DNA of 64,000 bases from Baylisascaris procyonis (Eukaryota; Nematoda; Chromadorea; Rhabditida; Ascarididae). The translations under genes and the position numbers were made by a program. Within the stretch, counting starts at the first letter, position 1. Each line of letters opens with the position of its first letter. Shown piece after piece: positions 50,101-62,300 of this stretch. Below the pieces are notes generated by a model, which made no database searches, had not been told where the DNA came from, and worked only from the letters and a program-made list of their open reading frames with translations. The stretch spans positions 1 through 64,000 of the forward strand of contig JAZARR010000080.1 in NCBI GenBank assembly GCA_037389465.1, read 5' to 3'.

Positions 50101-53100
50101 GTGTTGCGGAGCGGAGAACAGCACCTTTCGCCCAAGGGTTGGCTTCTCCTCTTCCTTCTCACATTCTTTCATTTTAACATTTTTATTCTCTATTTTCCCT
50201 TAATGGGAGATGTTAGGATTTCTTCCAAAATTAAATGCTATTAAGTTGTTTCCTTTAATGTGCCATGTCGTCAGTGATGTGAGCAGGTATCGAGTGCACG
50301 TAAGCCAGGTTTATTGCGCTGCATCGGCACCACCATTTTCATATATGCGGCTAGCAAATTCAACGACTGGTCCAGGAATGTGCGTTAGCGCTTACTTTCG
50401 TCGGTATTGGCAAGTAACTAGAAAATATTGGAGGGTTAGCTATGTATGGTGTTGTAGAAGTTTTACATATAAAATGCTCTATCATGAGAGTGGCATTGAA
50501 GCACTAGAGGAGCATATTCTAGTGAATCGACCCGTCGTAAAGTGGCAACTTGTGTGGGTGTCGAAAGTCGCAACCATCGTTGGTCGTCTTCGTCGGCAAG
50601 CGATGACTCATTTTCTGAAACAGACGAACCGTCTTTACGCCGTTCCCGTTCCTCAAAAAGGTCCAATGCTCATTTTGGTCTACATTTTACGTGCCTAAGT
50701 GTTGTTCTTTTGTGTTTATATGAGAAAGTAAATTAAGAAATATTGAGATCTCTATTGTCGGTGGCTTATATTTTTGGCCAGGACGAAATTACCGGATAAT
50801 TTCTAATAAAATTTCCTGAATGCCTGAAAGTTTGTTAATGAGAGGTTGGGTTCATTCGCGAAGAGGTATTGTGGTGTTCGGCGTTACATATATATGACAT
50901 GCTTTGAGATATTTGGTCACAAGATTGGGTTTAGTATATTGCATTGAGAAGGTTGTTTTGTTATGCGCTTTCTTAGAATCTGTTAGATTTGTGACGAGGA
51001 TGAATAATAATGATGTTACAGAATGACCAGACGACGCCATAAGAAGGTAAAAATCGATGAGCGAGGCGCGTTCAATAGGCGCCGAGTGAACAGGAAACTC
51101 GCTTCGATGGATCTCATGGTTTCTTTTGAGCTTCATTTCAGTTTTTTTTTTTTTTATTTGGCTTTTTAATTGTAAGGTGACATGGCTATCGATGATAGAA
51201 TGCTAGACGCATATCAGCGCACTGGCTATCGGTCATTCATTTGGAGATGGTTCTAGATTGTCTCATTCGATGTGTTTCCCACTTTATTCTCAATTCTTCA
51301 GAATTCCTTTTTTTTACATCTTTTGATTTTACAGGCCTCCCATCTTCGCATGACTTTTGCCGTCAGTTTTATCTCATTTCGTTGTATTTTTTGGGAAAAG
51401 GGGGTGAGAGAGGAAGATTTCCCAAAGCTATGCTATGGTTTATCTCAATTTCATATTTTCGTTTCTATTTTATATTGTACCATTTAAGGATATTTTCAAT
51501 TCCTACTCCAGATCTTTTTGCATGGAATTTGAAGTGAAGTTTATCCTTAGAAGTCAGGTTATAGTCGATCTGCGTGATACCATTCGGGCTGTCTTGAGTA
51601 TAATGGCGTAAGCAAGATTCTCAGCGAAAGCATTTCATAAAGCATACAATAAAATACAATAAGAAAATGATATGATGTAAATCACTTTAAAGGATTTGAA
51701 AGATATGATGGAAGAGGTGACAAATAGCAGCAACGAATCGAGTGACGAGAAGACAACCACTGCCAACAACCTGTCGAAAAGTTAGCACCAAATATCACCT
51801 TTTTTGCACATTTCCATTTTTTTAATGCGTTATTTGCTTTTCTCATCATGAAGGGAGGGGGGAATTTCTTAGAAATTTGCGTTTTTTGGATTTTTATTAA
51901 TAAAATTTTTTAGAAATCCTTTAAGAGTGAATATAAAATGGTTGAAAGAGGATCTCGGAAAGCATTCTAACGAAATGATTTTTCCTTTTGACTTTCGTTC
52001 TATGAAATACGCAATGTTCACAAGAAAAATCTTTTGGCAATGATTGTGCAATTCTTTTTCTTCTTCACAAAATTTCAAAAAAAAAAAAAATTAAAGGATT
52101 GCTTATAAGTGTTACGGTTGGTTTGTCATATTTTATGGTCGACTCATTATGCACAGATAACTTTTATTTATTTTTTCATTGGATGTTAATGATGGGGATG
52201 TTTTGAGCTGTCGTATTCGGTGGGGCTGAGTGGAGAACACGTCAGAAGATATGCTCAGAAATTGTGGTTGAAAGTTGTCGTTTGACATCAAACGCAGTGA
52301 GGGTCTTCAATCGGTACTGAAAATTGAGGACTTGAATTTATGTAGGAAGAGGTTCATTATGTTTGGTCGTGTATTTGAATATTTTATAGCTTACCTTATT
52401 TTTATGGTCAGTTTTAATCGAGTTTATTCAGATCGAAGCCTACGTTCGATGGGCGGAAGCCTTCCAGGATCATCATTTAGCAGTCAAACGTCACTGATAG
52501 GTGCCCAGCCCTTAACGATAAGGCCATCGTTCGAACAACGTTTGGAGACGCTCTTCCACTCCACAACACCTTCTAAGCAATCGGTAATTTTTTATTATAA
52601 ATCGCCTCATTCTTGCACTTATTTAAAAATATAACATTCGCGTTGAGTATGCGTTGTCAACTCCGATATCGATGCGACACCAAAATTTCCAGTTCTCTCC
52701 CCTCCTTTGTTTTGGTGCATTCGGCGGCGCTTTTCACTTTATGCCTTTTGTCAGGTAGTGGCGTTATGTGATTGATAACGTTCCTGTTGCTTTTAACTCT
52801 GAGTGAGTGAGAAAGGAGAACATTACCAGGGAGGACGATAACTTCTTCTTTGAGAATTTATTTTTGCTGTTTGCATTTCTTTTAGGATGTTAATGTTTTA
52901 AAAGATGGAGTTAATATCATCTTTTTTAATGTTAAGAACACTATGATGTTTTGAAGGTTATGCTAATTTTTAGACTCTTGCAAAAAGCATTTATATGTCT
53001 TCATGATGTTTGACATATTTGCGCTGCTCCATTCCTTTCCTCGACAGCGTTCGCTTAGAGATCGTGAAGTTGTGCCTACAGGTTTTATTGATTCGCATAG

Positions 53101-53338
53101 AATTTTTCATATAAAATTAAAATATGCAAGCTTATTTAGTGCATGTAATACAAATCTTGCTTTTTCGAAATGATAAGAAGGGTGTCATCTTTTTCTTATC
53201 ATCGCTTTGTTACTTAACTAATTGTCGAAGATATTTTGCTATAGTTGGCTATCTATATGTTTGTTTCAGTTTTAATTCGTAGAGTTTGTTAGCTATTAGC
53301 ACAATATTATGGCTATAAGAATGTTCTTTATGCTTAGG

Positions 53339-53371
<33 letters not shown>

Positions 53372-56300
53372 TGCAGACGGGAAACATTAGCAGAAATTCT
53401 CCGCAAACGCCTTCAATCGGTACTCCAGTATCGGTGTTTACGCCTGGTTTGTTTATTTTCAACTTTTAGAATTATATATTTTGTAGTTGTAAAGTTTAAA
53501 GCATCGCGCTTATCTGTGATTTTATCAGCTTTTGAATAGCTAAAGCCTTGTGCTCATCAACGAAAATGTTTAGGAAAGGAGTGAGTGGGAAATTCTTTGC
53601 AAGGCGCTCACTGCTGTTGAATTACTATAGGAATAAGTAATTACGATAGTAGCGGCCAATCGTTGTAAGAAACGAGATGGTTTCATTGTAAGGAAATTCC
53701 TATCTTCTCTTCATTTTACCCGTGCGTCTGCCTGGGCACGTTGAACTGTGTTATCTCAATGAGTTGGTTTCAGTTATCTGCGATAGTTCACCGGCTGCCA
53801 CACCGATTTACTCCGACAAAGCACTGGGAATGACAATTCGAAGAGTTGAAAGTGAATCACGAATGCTACGTAGTACATCTGTGTATGTTATTCTCATTTG
53901 TTCATATAATATTTCAAAAGTTTCTTCATCAGCTGGTATTACCTTTTGTGATTGGGAGGTGGGGAGTAGGCTGTATGACATAGGTTCATCGATTATATAT
54001 ACCTATAAAACGATTGCAGGGATTGTACCTGTAAAAAACAATCTTAAAGGAGATTGTTATGCTCAAACCACGAGCTATAATCTCATCATTTTTGCTCTTC
54101 TGTGAATAGATATGTGGGACCTAAAGCTTGATCTGTGTCATCTTCTTTGGTAATCGAGCCATGCTGACGCTTTAAGGAAGAGAACATAAAAAATTCGCCA
54201 TATGTTAATTGGTTGTTATGTGTTTTTAACAATATTTATTTGTTATAATTCGTTTTTAACGATATTATTTTGCTAGTTTGAAGACGCGTATGTGATGTGA
54301 AACGTTGCACTGAAAGTTTCATTGTATATGTTGGCTGAATGATGAGTGGCTGTGCTTCAGGGAGTCATGGTCAGCGTTGCAAGAACGTGTAGCTGCATCG
54401 TTGGCTAAACAATCTCGGCTCACAAATCGTTCCCCGGTCAGTTTCTTTTTGCTTTTTCTCGACAGTCTTTCTCAATCTTTTCAATTTTGAGATTGTGGGT
54501 TCTGATTCGCTTGTTTCCTGAATCGAAAACAATTCGTGTATTATAAATAGTAACAATAGATGTTTTCCTTGGAAAGGTGTGCAACGAGAGGAAATTCAAA
54601 GCAAAAATTTATGCGGAAAGGTATTTTTTTCATTGTGGTGTGAACTCAACAAAATGCAACCTGATTTTTAAGTAGTTGAGAAGTGAACGGAGAAAAAATT
54701 GTTTGCGTATCATCCTTCTCTGCATTATTTTTAAGCAGTTTTTTTAGGTGGATGTAGTATCATTGGTGGATGTGGATAGTGTAAGAGAGATGGACGAGAA
54801 GAATCTTGCGGAAGGAAGAAAAAAGAGGAGGAAGCAAAGATATTGGAAGCAATCGAGAGGGAACGTATAAAGGCGGAGCAGGAAAAGAGGGCAGCTGAAG
54901 AGAGAGAGGCTAGGCGTAGAGAACATGAGAGGAAACTCGAACTTCAGAAGAAGGTTTGTGCAGCTTATTTTCTTCTTTAATTTTTCTTTGCTAAATCCAC
55001 TATCATTATATATAAACAAAGATTTCAGAGGGAAGTTTGTAATGTGTTCTATTGAGCATTTTGAAATTGCTTGCCCTATCACAGAGAAAAAAGACTTGAT
55101 GCAATGTTTCATTTCAAGTTCGTTTATGTGGTTATGCGATTGTCTTGTAGAATGTGTCTTCTGTTATTAGTGTTGAATACATCAGGTTTGCCATTGAATG
55201 AAAAAAAAAAACAACGGAGTTTTTAATAGAATATTTGAGAATGGTTCGCATATTAAAAATATTTATCCCTATTTGCAACCTGTTTAAAAAATTGGATTTC
55301 TTGATTCGTCGCTTAGTTTTTATTTTATTCCCATCAAAAAAGGAAAATTATTTTTTTTATTGCAGCGTTTGCTACGCGGAAAATGCGTAGAAATGATGTT
55401 TGAGCGTCTTTACACCGACTTGAGCGCGGTGCTTGCAAAAGATGCTTTACGAAGGCTGGAGCTACTTGTCGTTGAAAAACTCGAACTTTCTTGGCTCAAA
55501 ACATTGGAGGATCAACAAAAGGTATGCATTCTTTTCTCAGGTGAAATATTGCTTTTAGATATGCTGAAGAATGAACAGATGCGAGCATTAGTGGCCTACC
55601 CATGAATGTGAATGATGTCTAATTTGGTTGTGAAAATTGTTATTTTTAGGGTACTGGGGCGCTAATCGACACTAAGAGCACGTTTATGGAAATTATTTCT
55701 TTGGTTTCTATGAGATCAGATCAGTCAGGATTGTGCCATTAGTTAATGTTATGTAAGAAAAACAGTGAAGCAAATTTTATGTGAACTGTTTTGGCAATGG
55801 TTTATTTTCCTTTTGTTTCATCGTTTCATTCAAACGCATGTTTTAGGCAGCACACGGGACAGGAAGTGTCATGAAACCGGATGACTCAAAGTCAAGGAAC
55901 ACCCCGACAAAGCCGATATTTTCTGGCTTATCACCGGTCAAGTCAGTGCTGGCCTTGAGGTTCTTTCTTTATTATGGGGTTTTTATTACGCTGAAAGAAG
56001 CCAATACTGCTGTTGTTAGGGCTAACATCTGAAGAACTGTGCTTGGACCGAATAGCGGAAATAAAGCATCGGCGCCAAAGGGTACCTAAGTTCAGTAACG
56101 CTGCATCGAAACACAAAAAGAAAGTCATGCATCAGAGGCTATGTTCATGGGATGCCAGAACGTCACACAGTTCGTTAAGAGATGAGCTAAATGTTTGTAG
56201 ATTGACAGCCTATAAAAACACAAGAGGGTAGTTAAGAGTAGTGCAAGAATTTCGCCGAAAATCGGCAGTTCGTTTATTTTTAAAATGCCTGCGGACCGAT

Positions 56301-59300
56301 TTCGGGAAAGCTATTCGTTTCAGAAATTTTCCAGCAGTTAGTCAACTTATAGCTGTGAATTATTTACTGATCCTGTGGTGTTTTGTTTATGTTATTCTGC
56401 TGGTTTATAATTTCGACGAGATTTTTGCACTACTCTTAACTCTTATGTTTTTATAGGCTATCAATCTACAAACATTTAGCTCATCTCTTAAGGAACTGTG
56501 TAACGCTCTGAAATCCCATGAATAGCATTTCAGTAGCCTTTGCGTGTATGACTTTGTTTTTTCGAGTACCCTTTGGCGATAGCATAAATCCCTCTAATCG
56601 GCTCAGGCATATGTTCTTCGGACGTCAACTCTAATCGCCGACGAAAAGCAATATGAAAAGAATATCCTATTTCTTGGCGCAGAATCACTTTCTTTGGGGA
56701 CATATCTCTTGATTGCCTTGCCCAATCACAGGTAATCGAGAAAATTTCTCCGGAATTCACTGAGTGATCTTTGGTAACTGGTCTTTGCCAGTATAAACTG
56801 AAATTGATCTACGATTGGATATGATGTTCGGGCGGTGATAGCGTTGGAATTCTGCAATCGTGTGGAAATGGTTAGGGTTTTTAATACAGTTTCGGCCTGT
56901 CGCTATTTGCTGTTGAAGGGCACGCTGTTGAGGCGTGAACCGAATTTTAGGTGTCATTAGTACCGTCGCTCACAAAAACGCTGATGTTTTTCAATTCAGG
57001 GCATCATTAAAACTTATTGATGGATCAGAAGCCTCGGTGATGTCTCCTTGCGTAGAGATTTAATAGAGTGGTTTTTGGTTCTTGGTGATTAGAACTTTGT
57101 CGATATAAACTCAAATTGATGTTAAGTGTGCATACAAAGTAAGGGTACCGAGTAAAGCGATTGTTCGTTTTGTGGTTATGCGAGTTGGAGGTAATTAATG
57201 AATCATGAGAATACCTCGGATGGGGAGGAGAGGGGGGAAGGTGGAGATTGAAGGTGATGATCGCAAAGGTTCACGTCTCTTGCTTCTTACGCAGCATTTT
57301 CTCATTCACGCATCTTCTACCACCTCGGTCTTAAGTCACTCTCGTTATGTATATATAGCAATGAATAGATTAAAATGAACATTCGATATTCCAGCTCGAA
57401 GAATTCTTTGAACGAAATGGTGCGACAAGTGGCAGCACAATCGAAAGCCGAAATGAGTGCGGCATTCGGGCCGGAAGCAACCGCTTTACTCGGCTCGGAT
57501 TTCCTTTTCCAAGGATTTGGCGTCATTCGCAATATGCCCTCCTTCAAGAAGGTTGGTGACTCGTAGCTGTTTTGTAGTATTCATCGTGGTTAACTATTGG
57601 CAGTGAATATCTTGGGAAAGTATTCTGAAACCTTTTATGCTCAATTAAAACAAATTGGTATTGAGCCGTTTCGTTATATAAATGGCACTTTCAATCGTAT
57701 TTTTATCTGTTGAGATGGGAAAGAAAATATTGTATTTAAAAAAGTGTAGATAGATATAATAGATAAGGTCGTTATTGAAATGTGGCTATAAAGCGCCGGC
57801 TATCCCACATAGGTGAATGTGTCAGATACGGGTGCGACACAAGATCCAGCGGCTGAAATAAGTGATGGATGTGATGGGAAACCTAACCTAACAACAGTTG
57901 AATGTTTTTTTTTTCTCGAAGCATTTATGCTGTCCTCGTCGGTTGTCGTAAGAATGTCGGATGCTCTCTCTTCCTTTTCAGTTCGTCTCATTCACGACCC
58001 TCCTACCCTCTCAAACTTATTTTTAGTTATTGATGCGCAGAAATGTACTTATCAGGATCCTTTTTCAAATGAGTATTTAGCACGGGATTTTATAATTCAG
58101 AAGATATTTTTGGACGAGCGCCGATGTTCTTGTTGAATTCGCTGAACATATGCCTAATCAACAAATTGCATCTTCTCAAAATTAGTCTTAAACGGTTAAC
58201 GTTTGGTTGATTGCATAGGAAAAGGTGATATGCTGTTGTTGTGGTATATTGAAATGTTGCTGAAGTATCTCATAAATGTTTTCTAGAAAGTGGTGAAACC
58301 AGCATCGCCGCTGAATCGAGATCGATCTAGTGATTCAAGCAGGAGCACGAGTAGAGGCCGTAACGAAAGTGCTACTCGAAGTAGAAGTGTTAGTCGTGCT
58401 TCGAGTCCCACCAAAAGTGAAACTGTCAGTCAAATTGCATCACGCCTTGATGTGGATGATGAAGAACATCGCGCAAGGACACCAAAAAGGTGAACAAGTC
58501 AATTGTCCTTCTTTCCAGTCATAGTGATTAAGTGTAAAACATTGATCGAGATGACTTACTGCTTTACTTGGTGGGGCTGTATTGTCATCTTCCTTTGATT
58601 TTACGCATTTGAGAGTTTGAAGCAATTCAAGTATTAAGTAAACTTCAATCCTTCGGTTTTCTTCGAAGAGGTTTGAGATAAATGCCAAAGTTTACCACAT
58701 TGCCACGAATGAAGATCTGGAGTTTCAAGTTTTGCAATAACAGAAAAACGGACTTTTAAGAGAGTCCTGCAAATGTTGTAGTTTCTGTCAGAAAAAGGCT
58801 TTCATCAGAGATAGGAGTTCTATATTTCGTCTTTTGACAGGGTGTAGGAAAACCAAATCTGTTTAGGCATGAGAGAAATAGGAGAAGCAAGGGGATCATT
58901 TCAAAATGTTCAGAAAAAAGATCCGCTGAACGATTTTTTTTGTCGTGGTGGTGGTTTTATTCAAGATTTTACGGTATTCATATTCCACTTGATTTAGGAA
59001 GTTCACTATTATATGACACTGATTGCTTTCATGGAATGCTGAAGTATGGACCGTTATCAACTATAAATTACTTGAGAAAATGACATTAGAACCTGAAGGT
59101 GCAAATAAGCTACTTCAGAAAGAAGCTCATTCGCGATGGCAAAAGCGGTTCATCATCGAAGAGTAGTTCGAGCTCAAGCTCAACCTCTCGATCATCGAGT
59201 GCTTCTGCATCGCCGGTAAGATCGCTGCGCACTCGAAGTCCCTCCGTGTTCACTGCTGAATCCGGATCAGAGCAGGAGGATGCCGAAATATCGAGCTCAT

Positions 59301-62300
59301 CAGAATATGAGGAATCAGCTGGAGCAGAGAGTGAAGAGGCGGACGAGGAAAGTGATGTGGAAGTAGGCGTCGAGGGGAGTCCATCGGAGAGATCAGAACC
59401 GTCCAAGACTTCCATCAGCGGTAATTTATCGTTTTTATTTACACCATTTGACTTGATAAAATTTTTCAATCTAGCCGACTTTCTATATCGCTTCAATACG
59501 ATATCACTTGCATTAATTGAAATCTCTTACTTCCGGTCATTAATCTACAATGACGAACTATAAGTAGCACAGTTGATACAAGTGACAGGGAACGATGCAC
59601 TGTACGAATGATAATTTATGTTTGGGGAGGGGTGGGAGGGGGAAGAAGGAATGTTTTTGTTTTTGTAGAAATCGAGATTTGCCTCGACCCATTTGTTTTA
59701 ATAACGGACCGCGACATTTATTCGTTCGTAGCACAGTGGCTTTGATGTAGATGGGGCGACGAGGAAAGAAGCGGAATATCTAGCTTGGTATCACTGAGTC
59801 AATTATCTTTCTCAATTTGTCGTTGTGTAGCATCAAATTGTTCGTCGAGTTTGAAGTTTTAAATGGAAAAGGTTGCTGATGTGGTGTTTAATTTGCAACT
59901 TTAGCCAGTCGACAGCATAGCTTCCTCTGGTTGGCATCATCGTCTTTGATCGTATTGTGAGTTTGAGCTAAGAAATGTTGCTTTTTTGTGAATTTCTTCT
60001 AAGAAACTTTTCGTCGTGGATTGTGCGATGAGATTTCGAAGGAAAAAACTGGCAATTGGCAACATGCTGGAGACCAGTTTTTATTTTTTATTTTTATGAG
60101 CTGTGAATTGGAACTGGGTGGGAGCAGCATTGCTAAAAATGGTTTTTAAGATTAATTGGCTGAAAAAAAGTGCCAAAAAATTTGCATTTTTGAATGATTT
60201 TCCTGTCAAATCTTTTTTCTTCGCCAAGAAATTGCGATTTTCCTTGTATTCGTTAACAATTTTTCAATTCTTTTCATTTCCTGTTTGCTGTTTGATAGCA
60301 TATCGTTGCTTGAAAAAACCGAACTTTACAAGTGACCATCGCTAGAAAAGAATTCAGATAGGGAGAGAGGCAAAGAAAAGGTATAAGTCATCTACGAACT
60401 GAGTCACAAATTGAGTCAATTTGATATCGTAGATCTACCCGTAGGTCCATTCATTTCAGTCTTATGAATGAATAGTAAGAAATTCCACCAGATTATTGTA
60501 ATATTTGTTGATATATTCGGTGGCTATAATTGTCTATATTATGTATTGGCCATTTTCATATTCTTTGTAAGATTTGCTTTTCAGATGAAGTACTTGAGCA
60601 GTTGGGTATGGAATCGATCAATGAAAAGGTTTTGGTGGAAGAAGACGTGATACAAAAATCGTCAAGTACGCCGATAATGGAAACGTGAGTGCTGTATTGG
60701 TTCTTTCCCGCAAATATGTTGTTTTGTGCAAATATGGGATGGGAAATGAGGAAATAGGTATTTCAAAAAGTTTTGGATTATGCGGTTGGAAAAGGGATAT
60801 GAGCAATCTTGATCAAAGAAAACGAAGTCTTGATTTTCTTTGAGTAGCTCGAAGAGAACGGTGAACTATAGGTTGAATAGGTAAGGTTATTCTAATCGGT
60901 AGCTAAAAGTTGGTCCGTTTTTGATTTTTTATTAGGAAGATTGAATTAGCAAAAGGAAATTATATTTACGATTCTTTCAGTTAGCCATATAAGCAGCGTC
61001 AAACACATTAATCGCTGTACATTTCGTTTTCTTTTGTGGTGTTTATAGTTATTGAATAGATGTGGAGTTCATTAGTACAATTGAGAACTGTTTGAGTATG
61101 TTTTCTCTATCGGAAGTTATGGCAGCTATTAATATGAAGGTGTTTGCATTATGTGTGGGTGTCGATTTGATGTTTTAGTTATTTATTGAAGGTGATAGTC
61201 CTGATTGCTTTACCTTTTTGCCATCCATTTCTATGAAAACGTGTGCAGGTCAAGGATGTGTACTCTTTGCGCATGCTGCATGGCTAGTTATAAATTGTAT
61301 GTAATGTGCCTAAAGGTGGTACACATGCGGTGGTATATTTGTAATGGTGGTGGTCTTATATCTCCTGAGAGCAAAAAGAGAAGAGCTTCTATTCGTTTAA
61401 AGAGATCTTGCATCAGCAGTATCCTGTACTTTTCATGTGATGCAAATATAGGCGCTCAGATTAGACTGTCACTTATCCTTGTACACTTGAGAAGGGGAAC
61501 TTTAACTATATGGAATATTTTTCAGTTCGGCATCGGTAGCAACATGTCGATCAACCTCGGCTATGGAACTGATGACCCGAAAATCTGAGGATAGGCCGAA
61601 GACACCAGAGGTTGTCCGCTTGTGTTTGCTTATTTGAAAATAATCGTCATGTATAGAAGAAATGTACTGATGGGTGAGGATGTTGTGAGAGAGGTGGATA
61701 TATTTTGTTGACAGCTGGCACTGTGATCGTTGTATAGGGTATCACAGAGATGTCAAAGAAGCTATTAGTTGTTCATAAAGAAGAAGTGGAAGAGAGCTGT
61801 GTGATTCGTTTATGCGTAGCAGTTAAGAGGGTAATCGTCGAAGGGCGAAATATTCAAATATATAGCGCTACCCTGTTTGCTTCTTAGTTGCGTATTCACC
61901 TACCTTCGATCGACGTCTCTGTCGATTTCTGCGCGCATACCCATAGCCATTTCAACTTTGTCTATGAAGTGCTCTATTTAAACTTGGGTCTAGGCTTATT
62001 TTAGGTACCGCTTGTCAACGTGAAAAGAAAAAAAAATGCTCGTTTCTTGTGGAAATTTGTTAATTTTTCTATCAGATTTCTATAACGAAAGTTTTTCTTA
62101 TTTCCTGTTTGATTTCTTTTCCTGTTCCCTTGTTTCCTGAAATAATTTCCTTGTTTCCTGTTTGCCTAAGAAATCTAAATAATGAAGTTATCAAACTTAG
62201 GTGCCAAAATATGACGCTCTTCGAAGCGATCATTGCTACTTCATCGACGAATCGACGCACCGAAGACTCAGTGACGCCGATGAACAAATGGTGGAGAAGG

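Noticed and set aside
50289..50310. Possible small SET1 exon after GTGAGCAG
   Set aside because: Reading phase gives no family-like sequence, and exons 15 and 16 join in phase without it.
56013..56123. Extra SET1 exon reading LTSEELCLDRIAEIKHRRQR
   Set aside because: It needs a weak acceptor, whereas exon 25 (donor at 55960) joins exon 26 at 57395 in perfect phase; the stretch belongs to the left arm of the fold-back element.
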